A DNA stretch of 39,175 bases from Poronia punctata (GCA_022579005.1 MU401747.1:1138-40312); one strand, 5' to 3'. Counted from the first letter of the stretch, positions 1 to 12,058 are shown. Notes: generated from the letters alone by a model not told the origin. Made by a program: numbers and translations.

Positions 1-192
1 ACTTAAATTAACTATAACTTAAATTAACTATAACTTAAATTAACTATAACTTAAATTAACTATAACTTAAATTAACTATAACTTAAATTAACTATAACTT
101 AAATTAACTATAACTTAAATTAACTATAACTTAAATTAACTATAACTTAAATTAACTATAACTTAAATTAACTATAACTTAAATTAATTATA
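1..192. repeat. 16-bp minisatellite array
   Basis: The unit acttaaattaactata is repeated head to tail. Eleven copies (1-176) are identical and the twelfth (177-192) has one C-to-T change. The array starts at the window edge, so its true length is unknown. Degenerate copies recur around 212-243. The unit contains no CpA and no TpG, so it offers no preferred RIP target. It is not a telomere repeat of the TTAGGG type. Confidence 0.97.
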
Positions 193-438
193 ATTATTAG
201 CTTTTAAATAACCTAAATTAACTATAATATAAATTAACTATAACTATTACCTTTTAAATTTACCTAGCAAAGCTATAGCCTTTAAAAACAACTTATTATA
301 ATTATAACCTTTTAAAATAACCTACTATAAATATAACTTTATAAATTTACCTATTAAGGCTATAAGCTTAAACTTTACCTATTAAAGCTATAACCTTAAT
401 CTTTTAAATTTACTTATTATAAATATAACCTTTAAAAA
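193..438 (-). repeat. Decayed satellite, reverse orientation
   Basis: AT-rich DNA built from variants of motifs such as aaatttacctattaaagc and gctataacct. Read on the minus strand these match the ggttatagct / ggtaaattt motifs of the forward satellite at 900-1808. The units are too mutated to give a firm period. No open reading frame or RNA gene is visible. Confidence 0.6.
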
Positions 439-802
439 GAGAGTTGTTAAAAGAGCACCTATAAAATTGTTAAAAGGGCACCTAAATCCACTTCTAGCTA
501 GTTAAACGGCCTAAAAGTGACTAAAAGCGACCCGCCTTGTGCTAACCTCCTTGTTGCACATAGCTATATAAAACTTACTTTGCAAAAAAAAACAAAAAAG
601 GCTATATAATAAAAAAGAAAAAATAGAAAAAAACACTGTTTATATTAAACAGCGTTGCTCTATATACTAAGCCTTTTAAGTGTATAAGGTAGTATATTTG
701 CGCTATAGATAATAAGACTCTAAGCAGGTAACTTTATATATAGTGCAGTAGGATTATAAATGCCCCCTTAACAACTTTATAGGTGCCCCTTTAACAATTC
801 TC
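439..802. mobile_element. 364-bp hAT-like miniature inverted-repeat element
   Basis: Positions 436-480 and 761-805 are inverted copies of each other: 39 of 45 positions match and all six differences are G/A transitions. Each arm contains two tandem versions of a roughly 22-bp motif around ttgttaaaagggcacct. The element is bracketed by the 8-bp direct repeat tttaaaaa (431-438 and 803-810), the target-duplication size of hAT transposons. The flank is low complexity, so the superfamily call is tentative. The interior has no coding capacity, so the element would need a transposase supplied in trans. It sits inside the satellite. Confidence 0.72.
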
Positions 803-1808
803 TTTAAAAATAGCTTGCTATAGCTATAACTTTTAAGATTTACTTATTATAGCTATAACTTTTTAAAATAAGCTATAGTACTTATAGCTATAACTATAAA
901 AGGTTATTTTAAATACTATAACCAAAAAAGGTAAATAAAAAGCTTAGCTTAAGTAATTTTTAAAGCTAAAAGCTAAAAAAGGTAACTAAAGGTTATAGCT
1001 AAAAGCTAAAAGTATTAAATTAGGTTATTTTTAAAGCTAAAAGCTAAAAGGATAGCTAAAAAGATTATAGCTAAAAAAGGTAAATAAAAAAGCTAGCTTA
1101 AGTGATTTTTAAAGTTAAAAGTTAAGAGGTTTAAATTTAAAGCTATAGTTATAAGCTAAAAAAGTAAAATTTAAAGCTATAACTAAAAATGTTAAAATTT
1201 AAGGCTAAAAACTAAAAGGCCTAGGTTAAGTTATTTTTAAAGCTAAAAGCTAAAAATGGAACTATAAAGGTTATAGCTAAAAGAAGATTAAGTTAAGTAG
1301 TTTTTAAAGCTATAACTAAAAAGAGTAGTTAAAAAGGTAATAACTAAAAGTTTTAAAATTAAAAGCTATAGCTATAAAAAATAACTAAAAAGGTAAAAGC
1401 TAAAAAAGGTTAAGTTAAATAGTTTTTAAAGCTATAACTAAAAAGGTTTTAAATTTAAAGCTATAGTTAAAAAAGTAACTAAAATAATTCTAGCTATAAA
1501 AAGTAAAATTTAAAGATATAACTAAAAAAAGTAAATAAAAAAGCTAGGTTAGATAATTTTCAAAATTAAAAGCTAAAAAGTTAAAATTTAAAGCTATAGC
1601 TATAAAGGTTAAATTTTAAAGTTAAAAGTTAAAAGTATTAAGTTAAGTAACTTTTAAAACTAAAAGCTAAAAGGTTAAAATTTAAAGCTATAGCTATAAA
1701 ATATAACTAAAAAAGTTATAGCTATAATAATTAAATTTTAAAGTTATAACTAAAAAGGGTAATTAAAGAAATAATAGCTATAAACAGTAACTAAAAAGGT
1801 TATAACTA
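803..1808 (+). repeat. Decayed satellite, switching to forward orientation
   Basis: Repeated phrases such as tttaaagctatagctaaaaa, ggttatagctaaaa and aagttaagtaatttttaaag recur with variable spacing of about 25-45 bp. The first ~80 bp still follow the reverse orientation of 193-438; from about 900 the array reads forward. These phrases are C-to-T decayed versions of the better preserved units at 10446-10530. The array is interrupted at 1809 by a retrotransposon and resumes at 9687. No gene is present. Confidence 0.8.
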
Positions 1809-2004
1809 TAATATAACGTATTATAAAAAGACCTAAAAAATAGGGTTTTATAGCCCGTAGATTAAATAGCTAGATTAAATAAAAACTAGCGCACTAAGGT
1901 TTATTAGTTAATAGTAACTAATTAACTTAACCTTGCTAAATTCTTTTTTTTTTATATTATTAATTTATAAAATTTACTATACTACCTTATAGTTTTCTTT
2001 ACTA
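1809..2004 (+). repeat. 5' LTR of family A copy 1
   Basis: 196 bp, matching 9491-9686 with about 20 differences by eye, 18 of them transitions. It begins taatataacg and ends tttacta. The same LTR occurs at 34121-34316 (+), 11862-12058 (-) and 25873-26059 (-), which fixes the boundaries. Confidence 0.92.
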
Positions 2005-5000
2005 AATAGTGTAGTAAGTTAATTAATTAATATAACCTATTTAGTTATATTTTACTTTTCTTTATAGCAGCAGCTAAGTATAAACTAAGTATATTGTTTT
2101 TTAAAACTTTAGCACTTATTTTACACTTTTTTAAAGCCTAAATTTTAACTAAAGTAGTATATAAAGCTGGTTTTTAAAACTTTAAGCATTATTACTAAGT
2201 TAAAACCTAGTTAAAGTTATTTTTTTAAATCTTTTTAATTAACAAGTTAACTTTATTGCATTTTTTTGCTATGTTTTTTTACTTTAATTAAAAAGATTTT
2301 GCAAATAAGTTAAGTTACCTTTTAAATAGCTATGCTATTTATAGCACTACTATATTTAGGTTATAAATAAAAGTATTTATTTATAATGTTAACGTTTATA
2401 ATTACCTTTATTAAAGCTTAATTTTTTTAAACGCTTAACTATACCTTTTATATTATATAAAGCTTGTTTTTTTAAACTTGTCTTTACTATAAAAGTATTA
2501 TATAAAATACTTATGTTTTAAATTTATATTAAATACTTTTTAGTTTGCATCTTTTTTATTTTTATTTACATTTTTCTTTAAAAAAAATCTTTTTAGTTAA
2601 TTAAAAAAGTTAATTTAGTTAAACTTATATAATAAGTAAAAAGGATAAAAGTGCTAATAGTAGTTTTACTATATTAAAGTATTTTAGTAATAGTGAAAAA
2701 TTAGGCTTTAAGTTTTAAACTTAATATAAAGTTAATACTTTAATACTACTAAATTTGCTATATAAGCTTTTATAAGATTTTTTACTTTACAACTATTTGC
2801 TTTATAATTTTAATTAATTAGGATTATATGTAATAAGCGCTAAAAAAGTTAGAAAATAAAAAAATAATAAAGCTAGTTAAAGGCAGCTAAAATAAAATAA
2901 ATAAAAGCAAAAGAAGTTTAATAAACAAGTTATTAAATATATTAACTACTTAGCAAATTAAATAAAACTTATATTTAATTAACTTTAAGCTTTAAACAAA
3001 AATATAAAAACAATAATAAGTAAAATAAACTAGTTTATTTAAGCTGCTTAAAATAAGCTAGCAACACTAAATCTTTTAATAACAATACTTATACTTATAA
3101 TAGCACTTAAACTAGTACTAGCGCAAGCATATTAACTAAAGCAGCAACTAAAAATAGCTTAACTAAACTTTATAAAGCATATAAATATATACTAACTTAT
3201 ATTAGTAATAAAGGCCTTTTAGTAAAAATTTTAAAACTTTAAAAGTCTTTTTTTAAGTTAAGCTACTTTAGCTAATTTTAATAACTTTTATAAAAACTTT
3301 AACTTATTATTATAAGTTAACTTTTAGTTAATAAAATATATACTACTATAAAATAATTAACTTTAAGTTTAATTTATAAACCTTTTAGTTAAACTTTTAA
3401 ATAAACTTATTAAATAAATAAATAGCTTTAAAAGCTACTTTAATTATAATAAAAAAACTTAATTCTTTATAATATATATATAATTAAACTAGTAGCAAAA
3501 AGCCTTAGCTAGCAATCTTGCTAAAGACCTTAATAATAATAAAAATAGTCCTTTAAAAAAAGTACTTTAAAAAGCACTTTAAGAAGCACTATAAAAACAA
3601 CTTAAAAGCTTACTTAAAAATTTATTTAGCTTTATAAGACTACTTAGCTTTTTAAAACTACCTAGCCTTTTAAAGGGTAATAAATACTAATATAAAAAAA
3701 GCTTTGCTTTACTTTTTAATATAAACTTAAATAGCTAACATATTTAAAAAAAAATAAGGACTTTTATACTTAACTTTAAAAATATAAAAAACTTTAATTA
3801 AGTTAATAAAAGATTTAAAACTATTTATATAAATATATAAGCTTTTATTAATAAAATTAACGCAGTATTAAAAAGTATTAATAGCAGTACTAGTAAAAGC
3901 TAATTAATATAATTATAGCTAACTTTATTAAAAAAAGCTATAGTTAAATAGTAAAACTTAATTTTTACTATAAAAAAAAGTTTACTTTATAATAAAAGCA
4001 TTAAAAGTATAATAAATTACTTTAGCTAACGCTTTATTATAGCACTTAGTATTTCTACTAAAAAAAATAACTTAGTTTAACTTAAATTAAAAAACATTAC
4101 TTATAATAAAAACATATTAAGAAAGTACTTTTTAAAAAATCTTTAATATGCTAAAGCAAGTTACTTATTAGCAAGTAATAACTTTAACTAAATAAAAGTA
4201 GTTATTATAGCATAGTTAGCTATAAACCTTTTTTAAAGCAAAATATGCTTATATTAAATTAAAAAAAAGCCTTAGCAAATATTTAAAGCTCTTATTGCGC
4301 AAAAAAGCTATGCTTCTATTAATAGCTAAGTTAACATATTTACAAAATTAAAAAAAAAAACAAAAAAAGCAGCTAAACAACTTTTTTAAAAACTAATTAA
4401 ATAATAATAAAAGTAATAAAAAATAAAAAGCTGCTAGTAAAAGAATAAACGTAATAAAAGTTATAATTGTAATAGCTATAATTATAGCTACTATAAAAAT
4501 AACTATAAAAAAACAAATACTAATTTAAATAATTAAATAATCTTTTTAAAACAAAAACAAACTTTAAAATAAAAACAAATTAAAAAATAAAAACAAAAAA
4601 AAGACTATTTAAATTTAGTAAAAAAAGATAACTTTAAAAACTTTAAATTAAATAAAACAAACATATTAAACTTATTTAATAGCAATAATTCTAGTTTAAA
4701 ATTAAACTAAGCATTTATAATTATAAATTATAACTTTAAGTGCAAGCATTATAACAACTTTTTTTTAATTAAAAAAAAAGGGAAAAACACTATAAAAATG
4801 CTTAAAGCAACTAGTTAAATTATAAAATATACTTAAATTAAAGCTACTAAAAAGCACTTATATAAAATATAATAAACTTTTTAAGTTATAAAATCAGCTA
4901 TTTAAATATTTAAATAAATGCTAAAAAAGCTATTAATACTTAATAAGAAAGCCTACCTAGTTAAACTTATAAATTTAAAGCTTTTAAAATTTAATATATA

Positions 5001-6549
5001 AATATTAACCCTTTTAAAACTTTAAATAAAAAAACTTATTAGTTAATTTTAGTTCTTTTATTTACACATTTTAGTTGGCTTATATTTTAACGTACTTAAA
5101 ACTACTATTTATTTTAATATAAGTATAAGCTAAAATATTATTACTTAAAACTTATTAAAAATAACTAAATACTTTATTAAAAAATAGTTAAGCAAAGTTT
5201 AAAGTATTAGCAAAGGTTGCGTTAAATATACTAAATAAGCTACTTTATAAATATATATAGTAAAATTAAATAAAGCTAAAAAAAGAAAATAAGTTAAATT
5301 TATAATATTAGTATAAGTTATTAAAAATACTATAAAATCTTATATATTATTAAAAATAGATTTTAGCAACACTTATAAAGCTAAAATTAATTCTAAAACC
5401 TAATTAATTAGTTTTAACGCTATAAAAAGATTTAAAACTTTTTTTAAAATTTAACTACCCTTATACTTTTATATTTAAAACGTAACTTTAGCTTAAAAAC
5501 TAATCTTAAGCTTTAAAAAAACTTTACTAGTACTTGCTTTATATAAATTATTGCTTTTAAATAAAAATTTTACTTTTAATCTTAGCTATAAAAACGCAGT
5601 CTTTTTATTTATAAAATTAACAACCTTAAATACTATTATTATAGCTAACCTATTACTTAAACTAAAGAAAGTTAAACAAAGCACTTAAGTAAGCATTATT
5701 AATAAATAAACAAAAACTAAAGTATAAAAAGCTTTTTAAAAAGGTTAGTTAAAAGCAATAGCTATAGCTATAATTTTATTATAAATACTATTTTTTATAA
5801 AAGCTTTTAATAAAATAAAAGTTATAAATAAAGTATTAATTAAGTGCTTTATTAGTATAAGTATTTTTAACTAACTATTATATATAATACTAGCTACTAA
5901 AAAATACTTTACTTTAAGTAAAAAGCTATTAAATGCTATAACTTAACTAAAAGTTATTAAAGTATTTAGTACTTAAACTATAATAAACAAAAATAATTTA
6001 ACTAAAAAAGGCAATAAAAATAAAAAAACAGCTAATAAACGTTTTAAAATAACTAAATTCCTTTTAACTATAAAAACTTAAAAGCCTTTTTAAAAAATTT
6101 TTTACTAAACTAAATAGTTAATTTATTTACGCTAAGGCTAACTTTATAGCAAGTAAAAAATTTTAAATCTTAAAAGATTTTTTAAAAATCTAAACTAATT
6201 AAAGCATTATAAACATTTTAAAAAATAATTAAATAAAAATATTATTAATAAATAATTAGCAATAAACAAAATTAAATAGCTAACCTTATTTTTTTAATAT
6301 AAAAAATAAAGCAATAGTTAATAAAGTGTTTAATAAGCCTTATAAACAAAGTAAAATAAAATAAGTTAATAAACTAAGCTTTTTTGCTTATTTTATATTT
6401 ATAGCATATTATTAAATAAATAAAAAAGTTTAAACTAAACTTATATTAAACTTATAATAAACTTATAAGCTTTTAATAAAATAGCAGTTCTTAATAACTA
6501 TTTACTACTATTTTAGTTTAAAGTAATTAAATTAGTATATAAAAAAAAT

Positions 6550-6790
6550 GTTATTATAATAAACGCTATAGCTTTTTTTATTAATTTAAAGTATATTTAA
6601 ACTATAAAGATTAATTTATTATAGTAAGCCTTTAATGTTTAAAACGCTTAACTATTATACTTATAAGCTTTTATAATTTATGTATATATATTTAAAAGTT
6701 TATAAACAAAATGCTAAAACTATACTACTTATTTTGCTAAGCTTTTATTAATAATATTATAATATTTTTAAATAATAAAGCTAGTTATTT
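6550..6790 (+). pseudogene. Reverse transcriptase remnant of family A copy 1
   Basis: A degraded but readable Ty3/gypsy reverse transcriptase core. The frame through 6562-6770 gives NAIAFFINL, corresponding to the family's D-x-x-A-A-F-N-x-(L/I)-R segment, and later FC*AFINNIIIF at 6732-6764, corresponding to the F-x-x-Y-(I/L)-D-D active-site strand. The two aspartate codons now read AAT AAT (6750-6755). Several stops interrupt the frame, so no functional enzyme can be made. Confidence 0.8.
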
Positions 6791-7479
6791 AAAGGACGTT
6801 TATAAAGTATTTAACCTTTTTAAATAAAAACGTATTTTAATGTTTTTAAATAAAAACGTATTATAATGTTTTTTAAAAAAATGTTTTTAAAATACGTTTT
6901 AGTTAAATTGCTAAGCTTTTACGTTAATCTTTTTAAAATAGCGATAATTAAACACTAGTTAGCAGCTTTTTAAAACCTAGCTTTTTTAAATAACTTAAAA
7001 GCTTTAAAATAATACTTTAAAAGCAATAGTTTCTTTTAAACACTACTGCTATATTATACCTAATATATAAAGCTTTTATAAAAGTAAAAAACAGCGTTAT
7101 TAAATAAAAGCTATAAAAAAAAGTTATAAATAATAACTTTAAAAAGTAATAAGCTTACATTTAATTAACTTATTTTAAGCTAACTAAAGTTAAAATAAGA
7201 TTATTTTAAGTAATATAAGATTTAATATATAAATATATTATTTTTAAGCACTATAATCTAATTAAAACACTTTCTATATAGGTTAACGCTTTATTAAAAA
7301 AAGCTTTAAAGTTATATTGTTTTATACTAAAAAAAGTATAATTAGCAGCTTAAAGTAACTATTTTAAATATACAAGTTAAACTTATAATGTTTTTAAGCT
7401 ATTTACTTTTATAACTAAAATTAAAATATAAACTTTTAAAAATAAAAGTAGCTTATGTTGTTTAGGCTTGTAAGTAGCT

Positions 7480-7600
7480 AAAAACTATAATTAAAGCTTT
7501 AAATAACTTAGTAGTAATACTTATAAATTACTTTGCTACTAAAGGCATTTTTAATTAAACTAGCTTTAATATAGGTTTAATAAATTAAATAAATAGAAAA
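7480..7600 (+). pseudogene. Integrase core remnant of family A copy 1
   Basis: One frame reads TIIKALNNLVVILINYFATKG before a stop, resembling the strand of gypsy integrases that carries the first catalytic aspartate (L-V-V-x-D-R-x-x-K pattern). The equivalent stretch in copy 2 (about 13960-14060, minus strand) reads TIIKAFNNLIVVLKIYFAIK. The assignment rests on this pattern and on its place between reverse transcriptase and chromodomain. Confidence 0.6.
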
Positions 7601-9175
7601 CTAGTTAACGCTTTAATTTATTTATTATAATATAAACTATAAATTTACTATATACTAAAACAGCTTAATTTTATACTTAATGCTTTAAGCTATTTATAAA
7701 ACGTTACTAATAAAACAAACAAAAACAAAAAAATAATTTAGTTAAATAAAAAACTTATACTTAACTAAGTACTGTTAGTTAAAAAAACTACTGCTATTAT
7801 AAACCTAAAAATAAAAAGAAATAAAAAAATTAATATAAAAAAACCTTAAAATATAGCTAAATCTTTTAATAAGTTTTAAAGAAAAACAATAAAAACGTTG
7901 CTAACTTTTTTAAGCTAAGCTACTTTTTTATAATTATTAACAAGTTAATATATAATATTAATTAAAAAGATAATTAAAAACTGTATATTTTAAAAAACTA
8001 TATTAGCACCTTTATAGCTACTGCTTATAATAATAAACATTACTTTAAAAAATAGCATATATTATAAAACCTAAAGCAATATTTAATTTAAAAAAGAAAA
8101 ACTAGTTAAAAAGTATATTAACTATTATAACACTTATAAGCTTTGCGCAATATTATAAAAAAAGCTATATAGCTTATACTAGGCTATATAACTAGCAAAC
8201 TTTTAACTTATAAAAACTATTACTATTAACTTTATTTTAAAACTTTTAAAAGTTAAATAAACTAACTTATTATAAAAGTTAAAAAAATAAAACCATTTTA
8301 ACGCTTTAATAATAGTTACTTATACTATATTTAAAAAGTTATTATTATTACTAAGTAATATAAAGTATACTATAAAAACCTAAGCTAAAATGTTTGTTTA
8401 AGCTGTTTTAACTGCTAAATAAAGTGCTTTTTTAAGCATTATTTTAAATTAAAACCGAAAGCTTACTTTAGCTTCTTAAAAAAACTTTAAAAAAGCTTTA
8501 GCGCTAAGGTTTTAATATTAATAGCTTACTACTTATAAACTAACAAAGCATTAAAACAAAGAAATTAAATAATTAAAATAGCTATTTCTTATTACTATTT
8601 TAAATACTTAGATTATAAATAAATTAACTTACTACTAGCTTTATAATAAAACCTAAATAGTATATATTTTAAAATAATTAAAGCTTTAGCATATAAGCTA
8701 TTTTTTAAATTTTGACTTTTTAAATTTAACAATATAATTATATAATTTAAAAGCTTATTAAAATTAAAATTAAATAGATTAAATACTATTTAAACTTATT
8801 TATATTAAAACGCTAAGCTAGCTTTAAAGTTTGCTACTATATAAGCTAAACAATATTATAATAAAAAGCATAAACTTATTAAGTTTAACGCAAGAAACAA
8901 AGTTTACTTTTAACTATATTATACTTATTATTTACTTAAGCAACTATTTTAAAAATATTTACAATAGCGCGCAAGCTTATAAAAAGTAAAAAAAAAGTTT
9001 AAAAAACTTGCTTACAAAATTAACTTCTTTAAAACATTTAAAATTTATTTAGCTATTTTTGTTGCTTACCTATTCCCTAGCTAAAAGAAAAAACCTATTT
9101 TATAAGTTTATTGTAGCTCTTAGTCTTATTTATAATAATTAACTAAACTAAAAAAATCTTAAAAAATCTTTTAAA

Positions 9176-9290
9176 GTAAAAACTATTTTAAACTACTGCT
9201 TAAACAACTTTAAAGAAAGCTTTTAATACTTAGTAAAATAAAAAGAGTATAGCTATAAAAATAACTAGTAGCGTTTAAAGTAGCAATTAT
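9176..9290 (+). pseudogene. Chromodomain remnant at the end of family A pol
   Basis: The frame starting at 9176 gives VKTILNY, then YLVK*KEYSYKNN** and R. This matches the chromodomain core Y-L-V-K-W-K-G-Y-(S)-x-x-(D/E)-x-T-W if the stops are former tryptophan codons and the glycine is mutated. Just upstream the frame contains a run typical of the gypsy integrase C-terminal domain (a Pro- and Lys-rich stretch after a Y-P-V-x-x-V-like motif). A chromodomain at the integrase C-terminus is diagnostic of chromoviruses. Confidence 0.8.
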
Positions 9291-9490
9291 ATAACGCAAA
9301 AACGCTTATTAAAAAAATACTAAGTTTAAAAAAAAGGTAAACTAAAAAAGAAAACCTACTAATTAGCCTAACTATATTTAGCGCAAATAACCTTAAAAAG
9401 TAAAAGAAACAAAAAAAGTGCAAAAATAAAACAATTAGCCTTTATTTACATTTATTAAAGTTAACGCTAATTTTTTAAATAGCTAGCACT

Positions 9491-9686
9491 TAATATAACA
9501 CATTATAAAACGACCTAAAAAATAAGGTCTTATAGCCTATAAATTAAATAGCTAAATTAAATAAAGACTAGCGTACTAAGGTTAATTAGTTAATAATAAC
9601 TAATTAACTTAACCTTGCTAAATTCCTTTTTTTTTACATTATTAATTTATAAAATTTACTACACTACTTTATAGTTCCTTTTACTA
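9491..9686 (+). repeat. 3' LTR of family A copy 1
   Basis: 196 bp, the partner of 1809-2004. It retains a few C residues lost in the 5' copy (for example cattataaaacgacc) and has lost others, so both copies were mutated independently. The satellite resumes directly after the target duplication at 9687-9691. Confidence 0.92.
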
Positions 9687-10540
9687 AGCTAAAAAAGTAA
9701 ATAAAAAGGTTATAGCTAAAAAAGTTAAAATTTAAAACTATAATTAAAAGTATTAAAACTTAAAGCTATAGCTATAAAAAATAATTAAAAACGTTAAAGC
9801 TAAAAAAGTTAAAGTTTAAAGCTATAGCTAAAAGAAAGTAACTAAAAAGGTTATAAGTATAAGCTAAAAAAGTTATATTAAATAATTTTTAAAGCTAAAA
9901 GCTATAGTTAGTAATTAAAAGCGTTATAGCTATAAAAAATAAATTTTAAAAATAAAAAATAAAAGTATTAAGTTAAGTAATTTTTAAAAATAAAAGTTAA
10001 AAAAAGAAAAAAGTAACTAAAAAAGTTATACTTAGAAAAAGTAAAATTTAAAGCTATAGCTAAAAAATAGTTAAAAACATTATAGTTATAAAAAGTAAAT
10101 AAGAAAGTTATAGCTAAAAAGGTAAATAAAAAAGTTATAAGTTAAAAAGGTTTATTTTTAAGCTATAACTAAAAGTATTAAAGTTTAAAGCTATAGTTAA
10201 AGATATTAAAATTTAAAGCTATAGCTAAAAAAGTTAAATTTTAAAGCTATATAAAGTTAAGTTAAGTAATTTTTAAAGCTAAAGGCTAAAAGGGTTAAAT
10301 TTAAACTTATAGCTAAATAAAGTTAAGTTAAGTAATTTTTAAAGCTATAACTATAAAAAGTAAAATTTAAAGCTATAGCTAATAAAAAGGGTAACTAAAA
10401 GGGTTATAGCTAAAGGGGTTAAATTCTAAGGCCAAGGGCTAAAGAGGTTAGGTTAGGTGATTTCTAAAGCCATTAGCCAAGGGCTAGGGGGGTCAGGTCA
10501 AGTGATTTCTAAAGCTATAGCTAAAGGGATTACTTCTTGT
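9687..10540 (+). repeat. Satellite continuation with a less-mutated right edge
   Basis: The same array as 900-1808, interrupted by family A copy 1. Up to about 10380 it is fully AT-rich. From about 10390 G and C rise sharply, and two adjacent units (10446-10490 and from 10491) show a 45-bp period with phrases such as ggtcaggtcaagtgatttct and agccaagggctagggg. These look like the pre-mutation form of the decayed phrase aagttaagtaatttttaaag elsewhere. No coding potential. Confidence 0.82.
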
Positions 10541-10735
10541 AAACTCGGGTTTAATTGCACCCCCGGGGCTCCTAGTTCTAAATAGTGTGGCTAGGTAGTC
10601 CTCGCTAGTGCTCAATCCTAAGAAAACCTCCCTATAAAAATGGAAATGTCTTGGCAATAGCTATTTTCTGTCTAAAAAAGGAAATCTTCTAACTACTTTT
10701 AAATGCTTTTTTTCCCTATAAAAACAGGAATAATA
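10541..10735. other. Short normal-composition patch
   Basis: About 195 bp with CpA, TpG and CpG dinucleotides, including cacccccggggctcc and tctaaatagtgtggctagg. It lies between the edge of the satellite and a strongly AT-rich stretch. I recognise no gene, repeat or RNA in it. It may be a surviving sliver of unique sequence, since RIP acts on duplicated DNA. Confidence 0.55.
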
Positions 10736-11861
10736 TAGTAAAATAGTTATAGTTATAATTATAATAAATAAAACAAGAACACTATTTTTTTTATAAACTA
10801 TTAAAACCTAGCAATATAGCTTAAATATATAATTATATTATATAATATATATAAAGAAAACTTTTTTTTATTATAAAGTTTTTTTATACTAAATAAGTTA
10901 AAAAAAACCTTTTATAAAAAAACCTTTTTTATAGTAATTTTTACTTTAGCTATATTTTTTAATTATATAAGCATTATATTAATTATAGTTTTTTAATAAC
11001 TTATTAGTTTTAATATACCTTTTAAAATAAAGTAACTTATTAAACTATTTTATAGCTAAATATAATACTTTTAAATAATAATATATAAAGGTTTATAATT
11101 TTAAATATAATATTTTTAATAATTTTATTTAATCTTTTAATTTTTTTATACTTTTATAATAATTAGTTAAAGCTTTTTTTTAAACCTATATTGTTTTTAT
11201 ATTAACTAAATTAACTTATTATAAAAAGCTTTACTATTTATTATATACTAATAACTTTATAAAACTGTTTACTATTATTAAATTTATAAATATATAAACT
11301 ATTTAAAGCGTTTTATTAATTACTTTTTATTATAACTAATAATTATATATACTAGTATACTATAATTTTATTTTTAGTATAACAATATTTTTATTAAGTA
11401 AACTAATTATTTATTAGTTACTATACTAAATAATAATATACTTAATTTTAAACTAACATTAAGCTTATATATAAGCTTAATAATAAATATAGCTTCTTTT
11501 ATAGCTTAAGATAATGTAAAAAGCTTTGCTTTAATAGTAAAAGTAGTAACTATATTTTATTTATTAGCTTCCTAGCTACTAAATTCTTTTAGAAAAGCTA
11601 TAATATAACCTTATAAGCTTTTTTAGTTAAAATATTATTTTTAAAAAATAAATTATTAGCTATATTAAGCTTATTTTTATTATTATCTATAAATTAAAGT
11701 GTTAATTTATATAAAAATAGTTTAATACTTAGTTAGTAATAGCTTAATAAGCTAAAAAAGGTTATTATTAAATTATAAAAGTTATAAAGTGGTAAATACT
11801 ATATTAATTTTAATACTAATTACTATATATATAATAAATTAAATTCTTTATTAATAGTAAT
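10736..11861. other. Unassigned AT-rich stretch
   Basis: Strongly AT-rich DNA with no open reading frame. I could not match it by eye to families A or B or to the satellite. It ends where the 3' LTR of family A copy 2 begins. It is most likely another decayed repeat family. Confidence 0.5.
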
Positions 11862-12058
11862 TAGTAAAAAGAACTATAAAGTAGTATAGTAAATTTTATA
11901 AATTAATAAGGCTAAAAAGGAAGTATTTAGCAAAGCTTAAATTAATTACTTTATTTTATAAGTAATTAATTTAACACGTTAGTACTTTATTTAATTTATA
12001 AATATTTAGTTTATATGGATATAAACTTATTTTAAGTATTTTATAATACGTTGTATTA
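11862..12058 (-). repeat. 3' LTR of family A copy 2
   Basis: 197 bp, the reverse complement of the family A LTR. It contains ttaattactt ... aagtaattaatttaac as in the copies at 34121 and 25873. The inner edge adjoins agtgctagctat, the same internal sequence that precedes the 3' LTR of copy 1. Confidence 0.88.

Larger units (their letters stand above)
1809..9686 (+). mobile_element. Ty3/gypsy chromovirus, family A copy 1, complete but mutated
   Basis: A 7,878-bp element with two direct LTRs of exactly 196 bp and flanks aacta (1804-1808) and agcta (9687-9691), a 5-bp target duplication differing by one G/A. LTR ends read TA...TA, expected from TG...CA after RIP. Internal order is gag, reverse transcriptase (about 6550-6790), integrase (about 7480-7600) and a C-terminal chromodomain (about 9176-9290), which is the Ty3/gypsy chromovirus order. 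All frames are full of stop codons, many at positions that were tryptophan (TGG to TAA/TAG). It is inserted in the satellite, which continues on both sides. I see no clear polypurine tract before the 3' LTR. Confidence 0.93.

Noticed and set aside
1..192. Telomere or CRISPR array
   Set aside because: The unit is not TTAGGG-like and there are no unique spacers between repeats; it is a plain tandem minisatellite.
4660..4790. Possible Ty1/copia-type protease motif in family A
   Set aside because: The chromodomain after integrase and the order reverse transcriptase then integrase show that family A is Ty3/gypsy.
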